Numbered from the stretch's first letter, positions 23,269 to 30,057 are shown. The stretch: 64,000 bases of DNA from Rhodococcus tibetensis (GCF_024438035.1 NZ_JANFQF010000011.1:62001-126000), one strand, 5' to 3'. The notes: a model not told the origin generated them from the sequence alone. Translations and numbers: made by a program.

Positions 23269-23344
23269 CTGGTGGTTGTACTACAGCCCGTTTCCGCAGC
23301 CCGTCCGCGAGTGGCTGTGGATGGTGGTTCAACAAATCTGGTAG
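23261..23344 (+). CDS. Aromatic micro-ORF 2 (27 aa)
   Basis: ATG 23261 overlaps the end of micro-ORF 1. The peptide is MDNWWLYYSPFPQPVREWL then WMVVQQIW: 6 Trp in 27 residues. It shares the pattern W-x-Y-x-P-x-P...RE with micro-ORF 3. It may be a membrane-active or signalling peptide (speculative). Confidence 0.45.
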   Translation: MDNWWLYYSPFPQPVREWLWMVVQQIW

Positions 23345-23373
23345 ACCCACATCATTGAACGGATCGACCCCCG

Positions 23374-23454
23374 ATGCTCAGCTGGTTCATGTACGTCCCG
23401 ATTCCAGGATTCCGCGAGTTCTACGCGTCTGTGATCGCCCCACTACTCGGCTAA
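23374..23454 (+). CDS. Aromatic micro-ORF 3 (26 aa)
   Basis: ATG 23374. The peptide is MLSWFMYVPIPGFREFY then ASVIAPLLG, similar in layout to micro-ORF 2 (W..Y.P.P...RE). The leader GGATCGACCCCCG resembles that of micro-ORF 1 (GATCGACGAGAGGATCCCCC), suggesting tandem duplication. Confidence 0.45.
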   Translation: MLSWFMYVPIPGFREFYASVIAPLLG

Positions 23455-23509
23455 CAGCAGAACGGAGTGACCGAAACCGGTGGCAGACCCGGGAAGAGCG
23501 GCCGGGCCA

Positions 23510-23660
23510 GGCGTGAATGTGAAGGCACTTCAGCGGATGCTTGGACACGCGTCCGCCGCGATGACTCTCGACCACCTACGCGGACCTGTTCGACAGCGAC
23601 CTGGACGCGATCGGCACCGCCCTGGATAACGCCAGATCCGCCACAAGGGTGGGCAGAGCC
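23510..23660 (+). pseudogene. Integrase remnant 2 (C-terminal fragment, frameshifted)
   Basis: GVNVKALQRMLGHASAAMTL is read from 23511; an extra C in CTCGACCACC (about 23571) breaks the frame, after which the DNA still matches the intact integrase end (ALF/DLDAIGTALDNARSAT in the shifted frame). It is closer to the intact copy than remnant 1, so it is probably younger. It is followed by repeat copy B (terminator) and then the left att repeat. Confidence 0.85.
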
Positions 23661-23689
23661 GCCAGCGGGCAGCTAGCTCGGAAACAAGA

Positions 23690-23732
23690 AAACGGCCCCG
23701 ACCCGGCACGTGTAGTGCCGGGCCGGGGCCGT
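23690..23732. terminator. Repeat copy B, strong hairpin terminator
   Basis: ACGGCCCC-GA-CCCGGCAC-GTGTA-GTGCCGGG-CC-GGGGCCGT forms a long stem. The first 32 bp repeat copy A at 22,724. It terminates integrase remnant 2, as the hairpin at 33,841 does for the intact integrase. Confidence 0.75.
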
Positions 23733-23739
23733 TAATTCG

Positions 23740-23763
23740 GCGGAAGCGGAGGGATTTGAACCC
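23740..23763. repeat. attL, 24-bp direct repeat
   Basis: GCGGAAGCGGAGGGATTT plus GAACCC, identical to the 3' end of tRNA-Ser(TGA) at 33889-33912. Only the tRNA 3' end is present here, with no rest of a tRNA. Confidence 0.92.
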
Positions 23764-23882
23764 TTCTGAGCCCCCAGTCCAGGAGGGCAAAAGCGGCCCT
23801 ACCAGCGAATTCGCATCACGCTCAATACCCCAGAATCACGCCGATTCGTGGGCAAGTGTGGGCAAAGTGTGGGCACGAAACA

Positions 23883-24122
23883 TCAGGCCTTGGCGGCCTC
23901 GGCATCACCGACGGCGTCCTCGAAATAGACGTCGGTCCAATTGCCAGCGGAGTACGCGGCCAATGAGCCGGTCTGTCCCTTGACTGTGAGCACCCCTTCG
24001 GGGCTGATGTCGAAGCGCTTCACATCTGGGTAGCGGTGGTAGGTGATGCTTCGGCTGGCGGACTTATGGAAGTTCACGCGGAGTGTGGTCATGCCCGGAA
24101 GACTATCGATCGTCCCCGACAC
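23883..24122 (-). CDS. Small protein downstream of the toxin gene
   Basis: A 79-residue protein (GTG 24122; ATG 24092 giving MTTLRVNFHKSASRS is an alternative). The sequence has a beta-rich build: SRSITYHRYPDVKRFDISPEG and VLTVKGQTGSLAAYSAGNW. It starts 6 bases after the PemK-like stop, so it is probably in the same operon. No family recognised; it may be a third component or unrelated cargo. Confidence 0.55.
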   Translation of the reverse strand: MSGTIDSLPGMTTLRVNFHKSASRSITYHRYPDVKRFDISPEGVLTVKGQTGSLAAYSAGNWTDVYFEDAVGDAEAAKA

Positions 24123-24127
24123 CGTGG

Positions 24128-24487
24128 TCAGTACAGCCCGACGTGCTCGATGTACTTAGCCATGATGTCCTGGTACAGGTTGGGAGGCAGATCGCCGATC
24201 TTCTCCACGAGGTGGGTCTTCAGTACCGGCTGGAAGGCATGGACACGAGCCCATGATTTCTTGCCGCAAACGCTCTTCGGGATCTCGACGTCGTACTCAG
24301 TCACGTAATTCGGTGACGTCGACAACGGGCACCCGCTCACCACTACCCAACTGTCGTCGGTGCACACCTTCTGTTCGCTCAGAACCACGAAGGGGCGACG
24401 GTTGTGCATCACGCGCTCATTGTTCGGCGGCAGCGTCAGCTGGCCATCAGGCACGTAGTAAACGCCGCGCCACACGGTTAGCCCCAT
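24128..24487 (-). CDS. PemK/MazF-like toxin
   Basis: A 119-residue beta-rich protein opening MGLTVWRGVYYVPDGQLTLP. RRPFVVLSEQKV is followed by DDSWVVVSGCPLSTSP, the strand-plus-PLxTS arrangement of the PemK/MazF fold (growth-stopping endoribonucleases). The C-terminal part (VHAFQPVLKTHLVEKIGDLP) also fits, with an 'EKIGxL'-type helix. It begins one base after the stop of the Panacea-domain gene, antitoxin first. Enzyme activity is inferred; the family is diverged and a VapC-like or other fold cannot be fully excluded. Confidence 0.68.
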   Translation of the reverse strand: MGLTVWRGVYYVPDGQLTLPPNNERVMHNRRPFVVLSEQKVCTDDSWVVVSGCPLSTSPNYVTEYDVEIPKSVCGKKSWARVHAFQPVLKTHLVEKIGDLPPNLYQDIMAKYIEHVGLY

Positions 24488-25114
24488 CTACGACAGGATT
24501 TCCGCGTTTGCCTGCCTACGCAGTTCGGCCATTTCTTCATGCTCGCGCGCCATCTCGGACATATCCCCTGAATCCTTGCGCGAGCCCATCTCGTCGCGCC
24601 GGGCCCTCAGACCCCCGAGCACAGAGGCAAGACGACTGGACGCCGAGTTGGGGCCGACCGCCGCCAGAACAGTCGAGAAATACGCCCGCATCACGTCGTC
24701 AGGGATCGGGATTTCCTTCTCATCCTCGACATAAGTGTTTCGCCAGGGCGACTCGTCGTGCGTCATCTCCCGGAGATCCCATGCCGAGTAATGGCCATAC
24801 TCCGACCACACATCCTCAAGCACGCCTTGGACATGTGCAGGTAGGCCAGCCGAGACCTCATCGGTGCGCGCGCTCAGTTCGATCGGACGGTTCCGGTAGC
24901 TCGAAAACATTCGGTAGGCCTCGGGCGCTACAGGGCCGTGGTCCCATGCCTGCACTGGCTCCGGGAGCAGGGGTCGACCGACGCGCGCGAGCGTGAAGCC
25001 ATGGGCGTAATACATGAGCTTCTGCAGCTTCATGTGCGTGAGAGGTTGACCGGACTCCGATGCCTTCGCAGCGAACCACTTCGCTACTGCTAGAGAGTTG
25101 CGAACCTCAGCCAC
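24488..25114 (-). CDS. Panacea-domain (SocA/GepA, DUF4065) antitoxin
   Basis: A 208-residue protein from ATG 25114 (MAEVRNSLAVAKWFAAKA). The Panacea signature is clear: LTHMKLQKLMYYAHGFTLA at about 25-43 and AWDHGPVAPEAYRMFSSY at 56-73. A helical, charged C-terminal extension follows (MAREHEEMAELRRQANAEI). Panacea domains act as broadly adaptable antitoxins that bind and neutralise unrelated toxins. Here it is immediately followed by a PemK-like gene, a full toxin-antitoxin operon. It may stabilise the island or act in phage defence by abortive infection. Confidence 0.85.
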   Translation of the reverse strand: MAEVRNSLAVAKWFAAKASESGQPLTHMKLQKLMYYAHGFTLARVGRPLLPEPVQAWDHGPVAPEAYRMFSSYRNRPIELSARTDEVSAGLPAHVQGVLEDVWSEYGHYSAWDLREMTHDESPWRNTYVEDEKEIPIPDDVMRAYFSTVLAAVGPNSASSRLASVLGGLRARRDEMGSRKDSGDMSEMAREHEEMAELRRQANAEILS

Positions 25115-25367
25115 TCATCTCACCACCCATCAACACGTCTCTTTTACTCACAGGTTCTACACAAATCAACGACTAGCTATCCCCACATGTTCCACAGGCT
25201 GACTTGACTGTACCGACAATCTATGCGATCTCCGGGGATCTCACAGCATCGGGGTGGATTACCTGCAGTCATACTAAGGAGTACCACCGACAACTCCAGG
25301 TGGTCTTTCGCTCACGACTGTATCCGCGTTACGCACGCTCCCCACAGTTTCCACACGTGACGGGCTG
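25115..25367. promoter_or_regulatory. Upstream region of the toxin-antitoxin operon
   Basis: The 253 bp between the HTH gene and the antitoxin hold no gene. An 18-bp imperfect repeat is present twice: CCCCACATGTTCCACAGG (25181-25198) and CCCCACAGTTTCCACACG (25340-25357), 15 of 18 identical. The motifs resemble degenerate DnaA boxes (TTxTCCACA) and could be protein-binding sites. The antitoxin promoter must lie here. Confidence 0.5.
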
Positions 25368-25565
25368 TCAGTTCCGCGATGTGCGGCAACGTCGCGAGCG
25401 CAGCCATTCGTGGACGTCATCGGACGAGATGCGGATGTACCGGCCCGAGCGGCCGATGCGGACGTACGCGAGTTCGCCGGATCGGTACATCCGGCGCACC
25501 GTCTTCTCTGAGACGCTGAGCAACCTTGCGGTATCCCCTACAGTCAGAAGTATGGGGAGACTCAT
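25368..25565 (-). CDS. HTH DNA-binding (excisionase/MerR-like) protein
   Basis: A 65-residue protein: LTVGDTARLLSVSEKTVRRMYR, then VRIGRSGRYIRISSDDVHEWL. This is the small MerR-like/excisionase fold of recombination directionality factors and BldC-like regulators. It is the second of two consecutive HTH proteins upstream of the toxin-antitoxin operon. It probably regulates neighbouring promoters; an Xis role is possible but it is far from the integrase. Confidence 0.78.
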   Translation of the reverse strand: MSLPILLTVGDTARLLSVSEKTVRRMYRSGELAYVRIGRSGRYIRISSDDVHEWLRSRRCRTSRN

Positions 25566-25633
25566 CGTGGAGATGATGCTCGGTGACGAGCGGGTCCGGA
25601 CCTTTTTCGTGCCTCACGAACGCAGGTGCCGAG

Positions 25634-25855
25634 TCACCCAGCTCGCTCGCATCGATACCGCGCGGCGATGAACGCTCGTAGGTCCGCTGGCACGATCCGG
25701 TGCTTACGTGGTGAGAGGACGACACGCGGAAGGTCGCCGCGGCGCGTCATGTTCGCGACGACTTTCGCCGAGACGCCGAGCCGTTCACCTGCCTGCTCGT
25801 AGGTCAGCAGTGGCTCGTCGGTCGTTGGCGCGTTGTATGGGCGCAGGTGCGTCAT
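25634..25855 (-). CDS. HTH DNA-binding (excisionase-like) protein
   Basis: A 73-residue protein from ATG 25855 (MTHLRPYNAPTTDEPLLTYEQ). AGERLGVSAKVVANMTRRGDL and RKHRIVPADLRAFIAARY form an excisionase/MerR-type winged helix. It lies 68 bp upstream of a similar protein (25368-25565), with limited identity. Tandem small HTH proteins suggest layered control of the left part of the island. Confidence 0.75.
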   Translation of the reverse strand: MTHLRPYNAPTTDEPLLTYEQAGERLGVSAKVVANMTRRGDLPRVVLSPRKHRIVPADLRAFIAARYRCERAG

Positions 25856-25866
25856 TCCGCTGAGCA

Positions 25867-26202
25867 TTACAGTCCGGCGCGCCACTCGCTCGGCGATGCG
25901 GGCAACCGTCGGATGCCCTGCCGCGGCCGGTCGGGATCGGCCGGAGTGAACACGCCGTACACGCCGCGGTCATCGCCTGCGAGGTACTGCTCGTGCTGCT
26001 GCTGGGCACGTGTGGCGAGCAGCTCCTCTCGAGCAAGCGCCTTCTGACGCGCCTCTGCCCGTCGCCGCCACCACGCCCGCGCAGCGAGGATTGCAGCGTA
26101 GGCCAGGACCCCGAAAGCAACGGTGACGAGGATCAGCTTCCAGTGCCGCAGGACCAGGGCGAGCACGAGGAGCGCGACAGCAACGGTGACGACGTTCTTC
26201 AT
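25867..26202 (-). CDS. Membrane-anchored small protein
   Basis: A 111-residue protein with two hydrophobic segments, residues 4-19 (VVTVAVALLVLALVL) and 23-42 (LILVTVAFGVLAYAAIL), then a basic coiled stretch (RRRAEARQKALAREELL) and a tail with GVYGVFTPADPD. It resembles small membrane proteins of integrative elements in actinomycetes. The cytoplasmic basic part may bind DNA or phage proteins. No function assigned. Confidence 0.6.
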   Translation of the reverse strand: MKNVVTVAVALLVLALVLRHWKLILVTVAFGVLAYAAILAARAWWRRRAEARQKALAREELLATRAQQQHEQYLAGDDRGVYGVFTPADPDRPRQGIRRLPASPSEWRAGL

Positions 26203-26265
26203 GGGCGACGCCTCCTGGAGCGAGGGGTGTACGCAGTATTTACACCCTTGCGGTGACGGCTTCGC

Positions 26266-26469
26266 TTAAATCTTGCTCTCGTCCCACGGTTCGTCCGGTG
26301 TCGAGGCGGCGAGTTCGATCCACCACCCGTCCGTGATCTCCTCGGGGATCACGTTTCCCGCGGCCTGCCACTCGTCCAGGGCCAAGCGCCACTCCGCGAG
26401 GCTCGGCCAGGACTTCGGGTCGAGGAGTTCAGCGGGGACACTGCCGGGAATCTTGACCCGGCGCTTCAC
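26266..26469 (-). CDS. Small protein following terminase small subunit
   Basis: A 67-residue acidic protein (MKRRVKIPGSVPAELLDPKS) with many Trp residues (WPSLAEWRLALDEWQAAG, DGWWIEL). The start overlaps the terS stop by four bases, so the two are translated together. Unknown family. Its coupling suggests a role in packaging or in redirecting it. Confidence 0.6.
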   Translation of the reverse strand: MKRRVKIPGSVPAELLDPKSWPSLAEWRLALDEWQAAGNVIPEEITDGWWIELAASTPDEPWDESKI

Positions 26470-26822
26470 GACACTGCCCCCGTGATCCCGTACACGCCCC
26501 GTGGCGCGCGGCGCGGTTGCTTCGGCGCCGAGTCTTCCTGCACGCCGCTTTCGAGCCCCAGCGCGGCCACGAGGCGGGCGAAAGCGATTCTCTGCTGCCG
26601 CAGCTCGGGCAGCGCCGGGTGTACCCGCGTGCCCTGAGACGATTCGTTCAGCACGCCGTCTCGCTCGAGTACCTTCTGCAGCGCGTCGAGGGCGTCGGCG
26701 GTGCGGCAGGCCTGCAGGAGTAAGCCACGCTCATGTTCGGCGAGCTCGAACTCATCGGTCGTCGACGACCACAGCCGCTTCCCGGCCGCGCGCAGTCCGG
26801 CCGGCGTCCTCGTCTGGCTCAT
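26466..26822 (-). CDS. P27-family terminase small subunit
   Basis: A 118-residue protein with the P27 layout: GLRAAGKRLWSSTTDEFEL, HERGLLLQACRTADALDAL, VHPALPELRQQRIAFARLVA and a basic end RRAPRGVYGITG. P27-type small terminases pick the DNA to be packaged. No large terminase or capsid gene lies in the island. A stand-alone terS is a mark of phage satellites, which use it to divert a helper phage's packaging machine to satellite DNA. It is not similar to the prophage small-terminase candidate at 10,737-11,135. Confidence 0.82.
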   Translation of the reverse strand: MSQTRTPAGLRAAGKRLWSSTTDEFELAEHERGLLLQACRTADALDALQKVLERDGVLNESSQGTRVHPALPELRQQRIAFARLVAALGLESGVQEDSAPKQPRRAPRGVYGITGAVS

Positions 26823-27153
26823 CTGGCTTCCTTAGGGTCGATGTGATTCGGGTGCTGTGGATGCAAGACCGCCTATGCCGTGAGAGGCGGGGGAGAGGCG
26901 GTCGGGGGTGCCTCCCCCTGGGTTTGCATAACCGCAGGTCAGGGCGTTGCGCTTCTGCGCCCTTCCGCAGGCTGAGGCCGACGGCCGACTCGCGCCCGCA
27001 GTCCCCCGGTGAGGACTGCGGGCGCTGCGACGCTGGTGGGATCTTCGGCTGCAAAGGATCAGTCCTCCCCCACCATCCATTCCTCGGGCCCGGCCGTTCT
27101 CAGTCGAGCGAGGTGAGGTTGACGTCGCGGTCTCCATTGCACGGTCAGCGCGA
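26823..27153. other. Non-coding gap with strong hairpin
   Basis: No convincing frame: the open readings here have the composition of out-of-frame sequence. A 12-bp perfect stem is present at 26993-27024. The gap could hold the terS promoter, a packaging (pac/cos) site or a small RNA. Confidence 0.4.
26993..27024. terminator. Perfect 12-bp hairpin
   Basis: CGCCCGCAGTCC pairs exactly with GGACTGCGGGCG across an 8-base loop (CCCGGTGA). It lies between the 258-aa gene and terS on the minus strand. No T run is seen, so it may be a terminator of the Rho-assisted type or a structural site. Confidence 0.5.
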
Positions 27154-27930
27154 CTAAGCGTGACTGTGGGCCTTGTCGCGTTCTTGCCACTCTTCCCGGA
27201 CTCGCTCGCACCGCTCCCGGAACTCGTCGGGGGTTGCGAGCGACAGCGGGAAGCCATGCAGCACTGCACCGAGCACGGCAGAGTCCAGATCGCGCGGCGT
27301 GGGGATCCTGTCGAGCTGGTCGGCGGTGAGATCGGCGATAACCAGTGGGCGCATGTCGTTCTGCACCCCAATGTTGGGGTGAGTGAGCATCGCGATCATG
27401 GCCCACAGTGGAACCAGGGTTCGGATGCGTTCTGCCGCGTCGTACGCCCTACCCCACAACGTCATGTGCGTTGCGGTCACGCTACTGAGCCCTTCACGAC
27501 TGGACAGGTCCAATGCGGGGATCTTGGTACGGGCTTCCTCGATGGTTTCGGCGGCGACGACAAACGCTCTGTGGAGTTCATCGAGGAGGTCATCGGAGTG
27601 TTCAACGATGACCTGACGCCGAAGGAGTTCCACGTGGTCTCGCACCATTCCCGGAACACCAGCCTCCGAGAGTTGCTTGCGGACGAGCAGCTCCCGGACG
27701 GTCTTGTCGTCGGCAATGTCGCTGCCGCTTGCGACGGCGGCGATCACGGCTGCCGACAGGTCACGGCGCCACGTCGGGTCTGCAGGGTCGACGACCTGGC
27801 CGGTGATGTCGTACGTCTCGGTCAGTTTGTCGAGTGCTGCGGTGAAGGCGGCGGGGATGGTTGCGCCGACATGCGGGAAGTTCTGACGCATCATGCGCAC
27901 GATGAACTGGGGGCGGTCAATGTTGTGCAT
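27154..27930 (-). CDS. Island protein of unknown function (258 aa)
   Basis: A 258-residue helical protein (MHNIDRPQFIVRMMRQNFP). Segments include ITGQVVDPADPTWRRDLSAA, LLDELHRAFVVAAETIEEAR, and AYDAAERIRTLVPLWAMIAM as a hydrophobic helix; it ends with charged REEWQERDKAHSHA. No family recognised. It is the largest unknown in the island's minus-strand operon and is separated by 3 bp from the gene upstream, so it is co-transcribed. A structural, DNA-metabolism or phage-interference role is possible. Confidence 0.55.
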   Translation of the reverse strand: MHNIDRPQFIVRMMRQNFPHVGATIPAAFTAALDKLTETYDITGQVVDPADPTWRRDLSAAVIAAVASGSDIADDKTVRELLVRKQLSEAGVPGMVRDHVELLRRQVIVEHSDDLLDELHRAFVVAAETIEEARTKIPALDLSSREGLSSVTATHMTLWGRAYDAAERIRTLVPLWAMIAMLTHPNIGVQNDMRPLVIADLTADQLDRIPTPRDLDSAVLGAVLHGFPLSLATPDEFRERCERVREEWQERDKAHSHA

Positions 27931-27933
27931 GTG

Positions 27934-28083
27934 TCAGTCCTCACTGTCGGTGGAGAAGATGTTGCGGGTGAACGCCCTCATCGCTTCCCCGGTGTCTCGG
28001 GCCTCGGTTATCAGCCGGGTCAGTTCGTCCTCGCTGAGCGCTGCCAGGTAGTCGGCGATCGCTCGTCGGTCAGGTGGGGTCAT
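27934..28083 (-). CDS. Small acidic helical protein (49 aa)
   Basis: From ATG 28083 (MTPPDRRAIADYLAALSEDE): 49 residues with LTRLITEARDTGEAMRAFTR. It overlaps the preceding stop (ATGA at 28080-28083). The pattern is that of short helical regulatory proteins of actinobacterial elements. Unknown function. Confidence 0.55.
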   Translation of the reverse strand: MTPPDRRAIADYLAALSEDELTRLITEARDTGEAMRAFTRNIFSTDSED

Positions 28084-28460
28084 GCTGCCTTCCGTCCTTC
28101 GAGATGTTCGGTGACGGCCTGGTGGTCGAGCATCCATCGGCCGGCGTGGAGTTGGCCCCCGAGTGCCGGCGCTTTGCGTCGGGCCTGACGGTTACTGCAT
28201 CCGAGCATCTTCGCCGCCTCCTCGGTCGTTATCCATCGCGTGGTCTGTGAACGAGTGTTGCTGTTCACCAGCGCTTTCGCGTCCGTCTGTCCGCCTGCGG
28301 CCAGTTCTGCTGCGATTACGGCGAGATGCGCGGGGACGGGCAGTCCGTTGCGGCGGCGCGCAGCGAGCGCGACGGCGACGGCGAACCGCACCGCCTCGAC
28401 CGCAGGGCCGGTGAGCAGGACGACGTCGGGCGCGAGCCGCTGTACGAGAGGTCTGCTCAT
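28080..28460 (-). CDS. HTH-containing island protein
   Basis: A 126-residue protein. The N-terminal half is a hydrophobic helical domain (VVLLTGPAVEAVRFAVAVAL). The C-terminal half is an HTH: RWITTEEAAKMLGCSNRQARRK, then HAGRWMLDHQAVTEHLEG. It overlaps neighbours by four bases at both ends. It is probably a DNA-binding protein in replication or regulation of the island. Confidence 0.65.
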   Translation of the reverse strand: MSRPLVQRLAPDVVLLTGPAVEAVRFAVAVALAARRRNGLPVPAHLAVIAAELAAGGQTDAKALVNSNTRSQTTRWITTEEAAKMLGCSNRQARRKAPALGGQLHAGRWMLDHQAVTEHLEGRKAA

Positions 28461-28621
28461 CGTGCGGACCTCTCAGCAGCGTCGTGAAGATCGTCGGCCA
28501 GGGCGCGAGCCTCACTGGCGGTCATGGCGATCAGCAACCCTGCGAACCGCAGAGTGATGGACCGAGTGGCTGCGTGGTCCACAACGATCCTGGCGGCCAG
28601 ATTGCGCGCGTGGAGCCTCAT
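28457..28621 (-). CDS. Small protein (54 aa) in island operon
   Basis: From ATG 28621 (MRLHARNLAARIVVDHAATR), 54 residues ending TASEARALADDLHDAAERSAR. Both ends overlap adjacent genes by four bases, strongly suggesting translation. Unknown function. Confidence 0.55.
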   Translation of the reverse strand: MRLHARNLAARIVVDHAATRSITLRFAGLLIAMTASEARALADDLHDAAERSAR

Positions 28622-29319
28622 GAGTTCTCGTCCGGACCTATGCGCGGTGAGACATCCGCGGCGGCGGTGAGCTTGTCGACCAAGGCGACAGTGCCGCGAG
28701 CGACGGGGATGTGGCCGGGCACCGGCTGTGGGTTGGCTGTGTCTCGTCGTGCGGGTAAGCCGCCCGATGCAGGGACGCCATACACCAACGAGAGCGCGTC
28801 CGGCAGCGATCGAGGCGGTTCCAGACCGAAGTGAGGAACCCACAACTCAGTGATACGTGCGCGTTCGGCTCGATACTCGGGGAATGTCGCACCGGTAAGC
28901 GGATCGACATAACTGGTATCGAGGAAAATGACCCCGGAAAGGTCGACCCGACCGATTACGGGCACCAGGTGAGGGCGTTCGCGACGAACCTGCAGGTCAA
29001 ACCTGAGCGCTCGCTGGACGGTAACCCGGAACTGTTGGTCAGTATCAGCGTGAATTCCACAGCCACAATCAGCTTGGGGCGCCCTGTGCTCCTGCAGGTC
29101 GCAGACAGCGTGCAACGAGGCACCGATCCAGCCTGGACCGCTTCGCTCGGTGTTCCGGCTCTGCATGTACGGCGATCGAAGGAGTGTGTCGGTCGACGTG
29201 TCGACGCTCCAAAGTCGCCAGCCCAGGATTGTGGGTGCCGGGAAAATATGGTGGGCAGCAGCTGAAGCGATTCCATTCGTGGGTGCGTTGCTGGGCGGCG
29301 GGGAACCAGGCGTGATCAT
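28618..29319 (-). CDS. Cys/His-rich island protein of unknown function
   Basis: A 233-residue protein from ATG 29319, preceded by AAAGGA at 9-base spacing. A conserved-looking block runs TILGWRLWSVDTSTDTLLRSP, then HAVCDLQEHRAPQADC and GCGIHAD: Cys and His residues that may bind metal. The block is familiar from actinobacterial phages and elements but has no defined role as far as I recall. It overlaps the end of the WhiB-like gene by about 250 bases in another frame. Confidence 0.6.
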   Translation of the reverse strand: MITPGSPPPSNAPTNGIASAAAHHIFPAPTILGWRLWSVDTSTDTLLRSPYMQSRNTERSGPGWIGASLHAVCDLQEHRAPQADCGCGIHADTDQQFRVTVQRALRFDLQVRRERPHLVPVIGRVDLSGVIFLDTSYVDPLTGATFPEYRAERARITELWVPHFGLEPPRSLPDALSLVYGVPASGGLPARRDTANPQPVPGHIPVARGTVALVDKLTAAADVSPRIGPDENS

Positions 29320-29860
29320 GACGCGCGATCCTTTCGTGGACGGCCGACCTGCCAGCCTGGGGAGTGGTGTTCTGGAGCTGACCCGCCCACACGCCCTCGA
29401 TGTGCCGGGAGTGCTCGGCGGCGACGTCGCGGCAGGCGGTGCGGACCGGGCACCGAGCGCAGATGCGTGCAGCGGCGGCATGCCTTGCGGCGCGGTCCGA
29501 TTCCTGCTCGTTCTCGTGCCGGTCGTCGAACAACTCGTGGCGACCGACGCATGCCGCACCGCGTAGGCGCGGATCGATGAGTCCGACGAGCACCTCGATC
29601 GTCTTTCGCTGCCGAACGCGCTCGTCGAGCGCCGAGACGGCCTTACGCTTCGGCGTCGCCGACGCATCGCTGTTCCTCGGTGTCAGACCGGCTCTCGCCT
29701 TCCGGGCGTTGAGCGCCGCCCGCAGCCGGTCCGTGCTCGCACCGCGGTCAGCTTCGCGCAGCGACCGCTGAGCCTCCGCACGGGAGGCCGTCACGGGCAC
29801 GCCCAGGCGCTCGAGTTCGGCGATCGTCTCGGTGACTTGCTCGTCGGTCGGTGACGGCAT
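29069..29860 (-). CDS. WhiB-like Fe-S regulator
   Basis: A 263-residue protein from ATG 29860 (MPSPTDEQVTETIAELERLG; GAGGA upstream). A helical N-terminal region of about 90 residues is followed by a WhiB-like domain: CVGRHELFDD, then RICARCPVRTACRDVA and GVWAGQ, so four Cys for a 4Fe-4S cluster and the G-V-W turn. WhiB proteins bind sigma factor region 4 and alter transcription; phage WhiBs can change host gene expression. The C-terminal 100 residues look atypical and overlap the next gene, so the functional protein may be shorter. Confidence 0.75.
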   Translation of the reverse strand: MPSPTDEQVTETIAELERLGVPVTASRAEAQRSLREADRGASTDRLRAALNARKARAGLTPRNSDASATPKRKAVSALDERVRQRKTIEVLVGLIDPRLRGAACVGRHELFDDRHENEQESDRAARHAAAARICARCPVRTACRDVAAEHSRHIEGVWAGQLQNTTPQAGRSAVHERIARHDHAWFPAAQQRTHEWNRFSCCPPYFPGTHNPGLATLERRHVDRHTPSIAVHAEPEHRAKRSRLDRCLVARCLRPAGAQGAPS

Positions 29861-29877
29861 CGCCGTCCTCACTGGGC

Positions 29878-30057
29878 TCAACGCTTCGAGCAATCGTTGA
29901 CGTCAGCCGTGCGCGCCAAGTGCGGACGGCACTGCAGGCATGGCACGGGCCGACCGTCGAGGTCTTCGCCGAGCCAGCCGCTACGGCAGTCGGGGTGGTG
30001 GGGTGCTGTCGGAGCGGGAGTGCTGTCGACGCGTTCTCCCGTGCGGTCGTGTGTCAT
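29878..30057 (-). CDS. Small zinc-binding-like protein (59 aa)
   Basis: From ATG 30057 (MTHDRTGERVDSTPAPTAPH): HHPDCRSGWLGEDLDGRPVP, then CLQCRPHL. The H-x3-C...C-x2-C-x2-H spacing fits a single zinc finger of the type seen in actinobacteriophage genomes. It overlaps the replication gene stop by four bases. Confidence 0.62.
   Translation of the reverse strand: MTHDRTGERVDSTPAPTAPHHPDCRSGWLGEDLDGRPVPCLQCRPHLARTADVNDCSKR

Noticed and set aside
26832-27371. 179-residue minus frame across the hairpin gap
   Set aside because: It overlaps the 258-aa gene in another frame and has Arg/Ser/Pro composition with no ribosome site.
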